A stretch of DNA of 64,000 nucleotides from Streptomyces pluripotens (GTDB lineage Bacteria; Actinomycetota; Actinomycetes; Streptomycetales; Streptomycetaceae), in NCBI RefSeq assembly GCF_000802245.2, contig NZ_CP021080.1:682001-746000 (forward strand), given 5' to 3'. Below, one piece after another: positions 1-8,381 of this stretch. The notes beneath the pieces were generated by a model. That model saw only the letters and a list, made by a program, of their open reading frames with translations. It was not told where the DNA came from and made no database searches. A program made the position numbers and the translations under genes. The stretch's first letter is position 1. Every line of letters starts with the position of its first letter.

Positions 1-71
1 GTGGTGCCGGGGCCGGTGCGGCTGTGCCGCACCGGCGGCAATGCACGATTCCGGGGATCTGCGACGTCAGA

Positions 72-830
<759 letters not shown>

Positions 831-1372
831 TCTCTTACCCTTTCGAGGTTGGCCACGCTCACCGCAGATAGCAGTCAGTAATCAGATCATCACATTCAAT
901 GACCCTCTGTGCATGCAGGGGAATCACCAGTGGATGTGACGCCGGGTGGCGTGGCGGGCTGGCACTCCCACGCCTACGGGGCCGCCCCGTGATACCCCCA
1001 CGCACTCCACCCAGTCCGGGCGTCCGAGGCGTCCTCGCCGTGTCGGAACCTGGCCGGCTCCGCTTGTTCGAGAGCCCCACATGCCGCGACCCGGGGGAGG
1101 AACCTTCTCTCCCTGATGTGTGGGCGGACGCCTCACCTGCGGCTACTCGCCGGTGGGAAGACGATCCCTGATCTGGCGACTGCTGACTGAGTGAATACCC
1201 CGGCCCACGCCCACGGCTGACGGGTCACGCAGGCGCCTCAGGGCCTGCCATCTGAACGGGGCCTATTCCGCCCTTATCCGCATACACGCGTCCCACGCAT
1301 GGGAACGGTGTGGGGACCGGAACACCCGGTGACACCCACCGGGCGCCCACCACCCCATGCACCGAGGTGTAC
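831..1372. other. intergenic, divergent promoters expected
   Basis: 542 bp between the divergent collagen-like and cyclophilin genes. An A/T-richer patch at about 865-905 lies just upstream of the collagen-like gene and is where its promoter would be expected. No supported gene; the small frames here lack recognisable content or ribosome sites. Confidence 0.5.
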
Positions 1373-2191
1373 ATGTCTGGCATCAGCCAAGGGCCGAAGG
1401 CCCGCAACCCCGGACTGTGGCGCACGGGTCCAGCCGAGGAAGGCGAAGAGCGCAGGCCGGGGCGGAGCGCACGTCGGAAGTCCCGCCTGGTGGTGACCGC
1501 TCTCTCCGTCGGCGTAGTCGGCGCAGGGGCCGCGTGGGCCGCCCTGGCACTCACCAGGGAAACGGTGCCAGCGCGCCCCGTGGCGGGGGCCACATCTACG
1601 TGCGTGTACATGCCCAGCCAGGCAGGGAAGGCCGTCACCGTGCCGCCCTATGACGCCACGAAGGCCGCACGTCCGTACAGCGTCCGATTGGTCACCAACA
1701 GGGGCGCCATCACATTCGAGGCGCTGACCACCCGCGCGCCCTGCGCCACCAACTCCTTCGCCTACCTGGCCGGCAAGGGGTACTACGACCAGAGCACCTG
1801 CCACCGTGTGACAACGCGGTCCATCTTCGTCCTGGAATGCGGGGACCCCTCCGGCAAGGGAACGGCCGACCCCGGTTATTACTTCAAGGAGGAGAACCTG
1901 AGGGGCGCGTCATACCCGGCGGGAACCGTTGGCGTCTCCAAAGTGGTGCCCGGCCGCAACGGCAGCCAGTTCTTCATCAGCTACGCCGACCCCTCGGTCA
2001 AGATGCCACCACAGTGGACGCCCTTCGGTCGAGTGGTGGACGGCCTGGACGTGGTGAAGGAGATCGGCGCTAACGGGACGCAGGACCACTCGACCGACGG
2101 CAGGCCCAGAACTCCGGTGATCATCGAGTCCGTGACGGTCCAGCCGGCAACGGCGGCACCGGAGTCGGAGCCCACGGATGACCTCACCTGA
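1373..2191 (+). CDS. membrane-anchored cyclophilin-type peptidyl-prolyl isomerase, divergent
   Basis: 272 residues. A basic N-terminal segment precedes one transmembrane helix (about 40-60), then an extracytoplasmic cyclophilin fold. Family marks are the HR pair (CHRV), the GDPSGKGTADPGY loop, GSQFFISYADP and a C-terminal VIIESV strand. It is divergent: the usual FHR is CHR and the usual MIQGGDP is VLECGDP, so the glutamine of that motif is lost while the active-site arginine appears kept. Several extra cysteines could form disulfides outside the membrane. The role would be folding of exported proteins, but activity may be reduced. The ATG at 1373 is preferred over an upstream in-frame start because GAGGTG lies just before it. 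Confidence 0.8.
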   Translation: MSGISQGPKARNPGLWRTGPAEEGEERRPGRSARRKSRLVVTALSVGVVGAGAAWAALALTRETVPARPVAGATSTCVYMPSQAGKAVTVPPYDATKAARPYSVRLVTNRGAITFEALTTRAPCATNSFAYLAGKGYYDQSTCHRVTTRSIFVLECGDPSGKGTADPGYYFKEENLRGASYPAGTVGVSKVVPGRNGSQFFISYADPSVKMPPQWTPFGRVVDGLDVVKEIGANGTQDHSTDGRPRTPVIIESVTVQPATAAPESEPTDDLT

Positions 2192-2299
2192 TCACGGCGC
2201 GGCGGAGCGGCATCGCTGCGATTCTTCCCTCGCGAGACATGTCTTCTCGAATCAGGGAACACCTCTCCCACTCATGTCGTCCTCGCTAAGGAGATCTCC

Positions 2300-3454
2300 G
2301 TGCGGCCGTCCATCTGCCTGTGCATGATTGTCAAGAACGAGTCGAAGGTCATCGAGCGTTGTCTGGCCTCGGTGAAGGGGCTCATTGACACCTGGGTCAT
2401 CTCTGACACCGGGTCGACCGATGGGACACAGGACTGCATTCGCCGAACTCTCGCGGATATTCCTGGTGTTTTGCACGAGGAACGTTGGGTGGACTTCGGT
2501 CACAACCGCAGCCTGAACCTCCAGCACGCTCGCGGCAAAGCCGACTACCTCCTCCTCGTGGACGCCGATCTGGAAGTCCGCCGGGAAGGGCCTCTGCCTC
2601 CGTTGTCCGCGGACGCATACATGCTGCGCCATGCCTGTGACACGTCCTACCGGATCCGCCGGTTGGTTCGCGGAGACCTGCCCTGGCGCTACGAAGGTGT
2701 GACCCACGAATACCTGACGTGTGATCAAGACGTCCGTCAGGAGAACCTGGACGCGCTCGTCATCGTTGACCACGGCGACGGTGGAAGCAAGCACGACAAG
2801 TTCGAGCGTGATGCCCGTCTCCTCACGGGCGAGTTGCAGCGGAACCCTAATGATCCCAGAACCGTCTTCTATCTCGCCCAGACCATGAAGGACTTGGGGC
2901 GCACCGCCGAGGCCGTCCGGCTGTACCAGCGACGTGTCGAGCTTGGCGGATGGGTCGAGGAGGTGTATTGGTCCCTCCTTCAAATCGGAGTTCTCAAGTC
3001 CTCCGTCGGGGACTGGCCACACGCCATGGAAGCTTTCGCTCAGGCATGGGAGAGCCGTCCACAGCGCCTGGAAGCCTGCTACGAGATGGTCACGCGACTG
3101 CGCGGAATGAGGCGGTACCGCAGCGCGCACGCAGTGGTGAGCAGTGTGGTGGGTGGCGCCCTGCCTGCCGAGGACCTGCTGTTTACGCAGCCGTGGGTCT
3201 ACCGTTGGGGACTGCTCTTCGAGTTCTCGATCACCTCCTACTGGGTGGGTGACCATGCTGGGGCCATCAACGCGTGCGATGGTCTGCTGCAGATGCCCGA
3301 CCTCCCCGAAGAGATCCGCGAACAGACGGTGAAGAACCGGCGCTTCAGTGAAGAGGTCCTCACCGCTCGACGAGCAAACTCCACCGCTGTTGCCCACCAC
3401 GTCCCCGCTGTGCCGACGGGCGGGAGGAGAGACCCGTCTCCGACGGCCAGCTGA
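2300..3454 (+). CDS. family 2 glycosyltransferase with C-terminal TPR-like helices
   Basis: 384 residues starting at a GTG with AAGGAG 7 bp upstream. The N-terminal 170 residues are a GT-A fold: MIVKNES near the start, SDTGSTDGT at about 34-42, and VDADLEV as the Asp-X-Asp-type metal and nucleotide-sugar site. The rest is alpha-helical with TPR-like repeats (DPRTVFYLAQTMKDLGRTAEAVRLYQRR). This two-part layout is common in cytoplasmic GT2 enzymes that glycosylate proteins or peptides. Acceptor and sugar are unknown. It sits about 170 bp upstream of the DUF2079 gene on the same strand and may share its promoter. Confidence 0.85.
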   Translation: MRPSICLCMIVKNESKVIERCLASVKGLIDTWVISDTGSTDGTQDCIRRTLADIPGVLHEERWVDFGHNRSLNLQHARGKADYLLLVDADLEVRREGPLPPLSADAYMLRHACDTSYRIRRLVRGDLPWRYEGVTHEYLTCDQDVRQENLDALVIVDHGDGGSKHDKFERDARLLTGELQRNPNDPRTVFYLAQTMKDLGRTAEAVRLYQRRVELGGWVEEVYWSLLQIGVLKSSVGDWPHAMEAFAQAWESRPQRLEACYEMVTRLRGMRRYRSAHAVVSSVVGGALPAEDLLFTQPWVYRWGLLFEFSITSYWVGDHAGAINACDGLLQMPDLPEEIREQTVKNRRFSEEVLTARRANSTAVAHHVPAVPTGGRRDPSPTAS

Positions 3455-3624
3455 CCCGATGCCACACCCACCGTCGGTCGACACTCCTGGCCTGATCCCC
3501 CGGTGCTGATCGGTGCCACCGAGGCGGTTGGGCTCGGACGCCCGGGAATTCCCTGATCCTCCTCACTCAGAAATCACCATGTGAAAAACCTGATCCATGA
3601 TCCAGCCTCGGAAAGGTGCCAGCC

Positions 3625-5079
3625 GTGACAGCACTTCCCGTTCAGCTTTCCACGCGAGAAGCAGCTGTGCAGCGGAGCACGGATGCGGAGACAACACCCG
3701 AGGGAGAACAAGGCATCGGGTGGCGGATCTGGGCGCTGTCCGGCGTGCTGTTCTTCCTCTATGCGCTGGTGTCCCTGCGTACCCATGAGCGTTTGCTGTC
3801 CAACAGCTACGACTTGGGAATCTTTGAGCAGGCGATTCGCTCTTACGCACATGGTGAGTTGCCTGTGTCCGAACTGAAAGGACCGGACTTCCCGCTGCTC
3901 GGGGATCACTTCCACCCCATCCTTGCGCTGTTGGCCCCGTTCTACTGGGTGTGGCCGTCACCCAAGACGCTCCTAGTCGCCCAGGCCGCGCTCGTGGCCG
4001 CGAGCGCCATCCCGCTGGCCCTCTGGGCCCGCCGGTCACTGGGGCGGCTGGCGGGCCTGATCATCGGCTCAAGCTACGGGCTGTCCTGGGGAGTGGCGAG
4101 TGCCGTCGGCTTCGACTTCCACGAGGTCGCCTTCGCAGCCCCGCTGCTGGCCTGTTCGCTGTGCGCTCTGGGCCAGGGGCGGCTGCGTGCGGCGGCAGCC
4201 TGGGCGCTGCCGCTGCTGTTGGTCAAGGAGGATCTTGGTCTGACAGTCATCGCGATCGGCCTGGTCATTGCCTGGCGCGGGAACCGACGGATCGGCCTCG
4301 CAACGGCGGGGATCGGACTGGCGGGGACCTTGCTGACCCTGTTCCTCATCCTGCCTGCATTCAGTCCGACAGGTTCTTTCGGCTACTGGGATCGGCTGGG
4401 GGATCCCGCCGGTGCGGAACAGGGCCTGGCCGGGACGCTGTACCACTACACGATTGGCCTCATCACCCCCGTGACAAAGGTGTCGACCCTGCTGTTCGTG
4501 CTGGCACCGACGCTGTTCCTGGCTCTTCGATCGCCGCTGGTGTGGGTCGCGGTGCCGACGCTCGTATGGCGCTTCGCCTCCAACAACAGCTTCAACTGGG
4601 GCACCGGCTTTCACTATTCACTGGTGCTGATGACCATCGTCTTCGCCGCCTTCGTCGACGCACTCGTCCGGCGTGGGCAGGTGGCGAGCCTGCGAAGGTA
4701 CCTGGCGGGCTCGCTTGCTGTGACACTGCTGTTGCTCCCACAGTTCCCCCTCTGGCAGCTCGTCCAGCCGGCCACCTGGCGCGCCACCCCCCGACTGGGT
4801 GCCGCGCGCGACGTGATGCGCCTCATCCCCGATGGTGCCACCGTACAGGCGTCCACGAATCTGGTTCCTCAGCTCACCAACCGGACCAGCGTGAGCCTTT
4901 TCGGCTGGGCCGGGAGTCGCCCGAATCCGGGGTGGATCATGGTGGACACGCAGGTTCCCGACGAGCGGCGATGGCCACTTTCCCACACAGCGGAACAAGC
5001 CGCCCTCCACACGGCACTTGCCAACGGGTACACCGAAGTCGCCAACAAGAACGGGTTCGTGCTGTTGCAGCGGAACTGA
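3625..5079 (+). CDS. DUF2079 polytopic membrane protein
   Basis: About 484 residues with ten or more hydrophobic helices. The N-terminal part carries the DUF2079 pattern (NSYDLGIFEQAI, LLGDHFHPILALLAPFYW), and the soluble C-terminal part resembles the lumenal tail of GT-C transferases. Acidic and His residues in the first loop (YDLGIFEQ, GDHFHP) match GT-C-like active-site loops, so it may transfer a sugar or lipid-linked group outside the membrane; this is inference. GTG 3625 is chosen because GAAAGG lies 8 bp upstream; GTG 3616 is the alternative. It probably works with the upstream GT2 gene. Confidence 0.8.
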   Translation: MTALPVQLSTREAAVQRSTDAETTPEGEQGIGWRIWALSGVLFFLYALVSLRTHERLLSNSYDLGIFEQAIRSYAHGELPVSELKGPDFPLLGDHFHPILALLAPFYWVWPSPKTLLVAQAALVAASAIPLALWARRSLGRLAGLIIGSSYGLSWGVASAVGFDFHEVAFAAPLLACSLCALGQGRLRAAAAWALPLLLVKEDLGLTVIAIGLVIAWRGNRRIGLATAGIGLAGTLLTLFLILPAFSPTGSFGYWDRLGDPAGAEQGLAGTLYHYTIGLITPVTKVSTLLFVLAPTLFLALRSPLVWVAVPTLVWRFASNNSFNWGTGFHYSLVLMTIVFAAFVDALVRRGQVASLRRYLAGSLAVTLLLLPQFPLWQLVQPATWRATPRLGAARDVMRLIPDGATVQASTNLVPQLTNRTSVSLFGWAGSRPNPGWIMVDTQVPDERRWPLSHTAEQAALHTALANGYTEVANKNGFVLLQRN

Positions 5080-5168
5080 TCTCGGGCCTCGCCGGCTTGG
5101 CTGCCTCTGGGAGGGTCCGTGACGTCTTCCCCTGAAGGACGCCGTATCACCGCACCCCGCGAACCGGT

Positions 5169-5346
5169 GGCCTGGAGGCGATCGCACGGTCCCCCAACGG
5201 CCAGTACCGTGCGATCGTCATCAACCGGAGCAGTCTCACCGGGCGCCCGAACGAAGCCCTCGCCGGCAATCACGCCCTGAAGGCCGCGAAGAAGCTCGGC
5301 TGGGACAAGATCGCCATCACCTGGCTCGACGTGGACGGACCGCGAG
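5169..5346 (+). pseudogene. phage ParB-like nuclease domain remnant
   Basis: Open reading gives about 59 residues that match the core of ParB-like partition/phage proteins: IARSPNGQYRAIVINR, then TGRPNEALAGNHALKAAKKLGW, and ITWLDVD. No start codon or ribosome site is present and the frame is cut at both ends, so it is a broken piece. It is followed at once by a terminase piece in another frame. Confidence 0.6.
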
Positions 5347-5352
5347 ACCTGT

Positions 5353-5700
5353 CCCCTGGCGATCGAGCTGCGCGCCGACGCGATCGCGATCGAGTCCAAC
5401 TACGGCGGCGACATGACCCGCCAGGTCATCCACCAGGCATGGCAGGAACTCCAGCACGAGCAGCGCGCCGAGAACATGCTGATACCCGCAGTCCTGCCGG
5501 TGACCGCCAAGCACGCAAGGGGCTGCGTGCCGAGCCGATCGCGCAGCTCTGCGAGCGGGGACGCACCCACCACGTCGGAGAGTGGCCGCTCCTGGAGCAG
5601 AAGGTGGTCACTTGGGTCGCCGGTATGAATTCGCTGGACCGCATGGGCGCCGCGATACATGCGCTGACAGGGCTGGCGAACCCGCAACACAGCGGGGCCG
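5353..5700 (+). pseudogene. phage terminase large subunit C-terminal remnant
   Basis: Two frames together give a terminase nuclease-domain tail. The first reads LRADAIAIESNYGGDMTRQV to AVLPVTAKHARG (to about 5520). After a frameshift the second reads RAEPIAQLCERGRTHHVGEW to MNSLDRMGAAIHALTGLANP. The wording is typical of the C-terminal half of actinophage terminases (ESNYGGDM; RAEPIAQL; DRMDAAVHALT). No ATPase half is present. With the ParB piece this marks a decayed prophage. Confidence 0.65.
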
Positions 5701-5882
5701 TGTCGACCGACTCCCAGGACGCACGCCTGAGCGGACGTAGATGGCCACCCGCCCGTTTGACCGCTCAGTAACAAGGCTGAGGTTTGGGAAGACATCGAGC
5801 GTTGCTGCTCAGCCAGCGGCACTTGTCACAATGCCTGTCCGCGCCTCGGGCCTCTCAGCGTCGGGCTGTGGCAGGGCGTGGT

Positions 5883-5917
5883 GGCTGTCGGCAGCACGGC
5901 ACGTGTTGCCGACAGCC
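5883..5917 (-). terminator. hairpin downstream of the 6000-8108 gene
   Basis: Perfect 11-bp inverted repeat (GGCTGTCGGCA with its complement) around a 13-nt loop, about 83 bp past the stop of the minus-strand gene at 6000. No U-run is visible, as is usual in Streptomyces. Confidence 0.5.
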
Positions 5918-5999
5918 AGAAGCAGGGCGTGCTCTTTCACTCTTCAGGCGGCACCGAGCAAATTGGGCCTCTGGGTGATGCCGTGCCCGGTGCGTACGG

Positions 6000-8108
6000 T
6001 CAGGTGTAGTAGAGGGCGTGCACGTGATTGTCGACGGTGACGAGGGAGGGAGGGCCGAGGACGGTGTCGGGTGTGCCGTCGAAGGCCATGCGTTCGGCCG
6101 GGTACCAGTCGTCCGAGGGGGGAATGCGCAGCGGGGCTGTGTACGGGTGTCCTTCGGTGCCGGTATGGGCCAGCCACATGTCACCGTCGAAGTACAGGGC
6201 GGATCCCTGCTTGGAGCGCCAGTACGGGGCTCCGTAGGCGATCCACAACGAGAAGGGCAAGCCTGGAGGGGGGCTACCGAAGACCCAGATGCTGTCGTCG
6301 CTTCTGCGGGTCGCGATCCACAGGCGTTCGGAAGCGGAGGCCAGCGCGGGTGCGCACTGTCCCATGACGAAGCGTGCATTGGGGAGCTCAATGCACGAGA
6401 GGAAATCCGCCATGCCCCAGCCGTTGCCTTCGTGCTTGGAGAGGTAGACACGGTAATCACCGCCCGTGTGCGCGGAGTACAGGTGGCCGTCGTGGACGGT
6501 CATGGCCGGTCCGTAGCCCGAGACCCAGTCGGGGATCTTCTGGGTCGGGGTCCACCTCTCACCCTCCAGGCGGCAGTGATAGACACTCCTGTTCAGGCCG
6601 GTGACCATGTAGTACAGCTTGTCGTCGTGGACGGCCAGGGCCACGGGCAGTTCACTGTGATCGCCGTTGATGCGCCGCGGTACGGTCCAGGCGCCGCCTT
6701 CGTAGCGGCTCCACATCACTGCCTTGTCACCCGGCCGGGAGAAGACGGCGTGCGGCTTGCCGTGGTAGACGGCGATGGCCGGGGCGGTGATGGACTGCCA
6801 GCCCAGCGGGACCGGCGCCCCCCACGAGCCGGGTCCCCCGGGGCCTGTGCCGCGGTCGCGGCTGATCATCTGGACGCTGCCCGCGGGGTAGACGGGGCGC
6901 TCGCCGGTGTAGACGACCTTCAACTTGTGGTGGCCGTCGCCGTTGAAGTTCCACTCCATCGTCGGCCGGTAGTAGGCCAGGGCGAGCTGGTCGCGGTCGA
7001 GCACGATGGTGCGATTGCACGAGAGGTCGTCGTGGTTGCGCAGCGAGTCCATGAAGGCGATGAAGACCTTCGCGATCTCCCAGGCGAACGCGACGGAGTC
7101 GGGCATGGGAATGATCGCGTTCATCGGGTTGCGCGAGTCCATCGCGGTGTTCATGACGTGCACGGCGTGCTGCAGGGCCAGCTGGAGCTGGTCGTACCAC
7201 GCAGCGTTGGACTGGTCGGCCTCCCAGACGCTGATGCTGGTGACCAGGCCGATGGAGGTGTCCGCGTCGAGGAACTCGCGGCGGCCCACGGAGAAGGTCC
7301 GTCGGTCGCCCTCCTCGACGGCACCGAACTCCTGCGAGATGAATGTCTGTCCGCCCTCACCGGTACTGGTGGCGGCGGTGAAGTAGATCTCGTCACGGCC
7401 GCCCCCCTGGTCACCGACGGCCCGCTCGACGTAGAACTCCCTCATCTCCAGCCGCGCCCGCCACGTCGCCTGCGCCACCTCCTCCGCGGCCGGGACCGGG
7501 GTTGGGGCCGTGTCCGCTGAGCTGCCCGCGGTCTCGGCGGCGGAAGCACCGTCGGCCGCGGTGTCCGCCGCCGCAGCGACAGTGGCAGTGCCGGGAGCGG
7601 TGTACCGGGCGACGCCGGTGACAGCGAACCCTTCCTCGCGCATCGCCGCGACGAACGCCGGGTCCTCCTCGGCCCGGCCCGCCGCCAGATCCTCCAGGGT
7701 CAGCAGCGACACGTTCGGCGCCGCCTGCGCCGCACGCGTCAGCTCCGGCACCACCTGCGGGAGATCGGTCAGGGCGAAGCCGGAGGTGACGGGCCGCTCG
7801 GCGATCACCTGCGGCACGATCAGCGAGCCCGGTGCCGCGTCCCGCACCGTCTCGCGATACGCCCTGCCCCACTCCTTCACATCCGCCTGCTCCAGGACCG
7901 TGCCCATCGCGTCCACCAGGAGCCGCTCCAGATCCGTCGGGGTCTGCCCCTCCCGCACCCGGTCCGCACCGTGCAGGGCCACCCCCAGCAGCAGGTTCCC
8001 CATCCCGCCCCCGGCCAGCGCCCGATTCGTGCGCGCACGCGAACTCTGCCCCGTCAACAGCGCCTTGAGCCGCTCGACCTGCTCCTCGACCGATGCCGTG
8101 TCCGCCAT
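6000..8108 (-). CDS. unknown 702-aa protein with C-terminal propeller-like repeats
   Basis: Starts at ATG 8108 with AAGGGAAGGG upstream. No signal peptide or membrane helix. Residues about 1-190 are helical and charged; about 190-230 is an Ala/Thr/Pro-rich linker. About 235-420 is a second globular domain containing DEIYFTAATSTG and HDDLSCNRTIVLDRDQLALAY. The last 270 residues contain spaced repeats of one type (APAIAVYHGKPHAVFS, PVALAVHDDKLYYMVTG, GPAMTVHDGHLYSAHTGG, PSLVTVDNHVHALYYT), each followed by an aromatic-rich strand, as in beta-propeller or lectin-like sheets. I do not recognise the family. A binding or toxin-delivery role is possible but not supported further. It stands alone, downstream of phage remnants. 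Confidence 0.75.
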   Translation of the reverse strand: MADTASVEEQVERLKALLTGQSSRARTNRALAGGGMGNLLLGVALHGADRVREGQTPTDLERLLVDAMGTVLEQADVKEWGRAYRETVRDAAPGSLIVPQVIAERPVTSGFALTDLPQVVPELTRAAQAAPNVSLLTLEDLAAGRAEEDPAFVAAMREEGFAVTGVARYTAPGTATVAAAADTAADGASAAETAGSSADTAPTPVPAAEEVAQATWRARLEMREFYVERAVGDQGGGRDEIYFTAATSTGEGGQTFISQEFGAVEEGDRRTFSVGRREFLDADTSIGLVTSISVWEADQSNAAWYDQLQLALQHAVHVMNTAMDSRNPMNAIIPMPDSVAFAWEIAKVFIAFMDSLRNHDDLSCNRTIVLDRDQLALAYYRPTMEWNFNGDGHHKLKVVYTGERPVYPAGSVQMISRDRGTGPGGPGSWGAPVPLGWQSITAPAIAVYHGKPHAVFSRPGDKAVMWSRYEGGAWTVPRRINGDHSELPVALAVHDDKLYYMVTGLNRSVYHCRLEGERWTPTQKIPDWVSGYGPAMTVHDGHLYSAHTGGDYRVYLSKHEGNGWGMADFLSCIELPNARFVMGQCAPALASASERLWIATRRSDDSIWVFGSPPPGLPFSLWIAYGAPYWRSKQGSALYFDGDMWLAHTGTEGHPYTAPLRIPPSDDWYPAERMAFDGTPDTVLGPPSLVTVDNHVHALYYT

Positions 8109-8180
8109 CGTCCGCCCTTCCCTTCCGCACCACCGGGCCCCGAGGCCCCCGGCCCACCGCACGGTGAGGACCCCAGATGA

Positions 8181-8381
8181 TCACCTGACCGGGCCGAGCG
8201 CCCCACAGCCGCTGGAACCGGACACGATCACGCCCGGATAGGCGTCCTTGACACACCGCGAACGCGGTACCGACAGGACCACGCACTGGGCCTCATCCAC
8301 GACCACCAGCCCGTGGCAGGCCGCGGAGCGCAAACGCCGTGCCGGCGGCCTCGGGAACAGCCGCCTGATCAGCCGCCCCAT
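8181..8381 (-). CDS. possible small protein coupled to sbcC
   Basis: 66-codon frame whose ATG overlaps the end of sbcC by 13 bp. Third positions are mostly G or C (about 85 per cent by eye), as in real genes here. The product is basic at the N-terminus and contains four cysteines (ACHG, AQCV, SRCV, SGCG). No family recognised. It may be a translationally coupled accessory ORF or a chance frame. Confidence 0.3.
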   Translation of the reverse strand: MGRLIRRLFPRPPARRLRSAACHGLVVVDEAQCVVLSVPRSRCVKDAYPGVIVSGSSGCGALGPVR

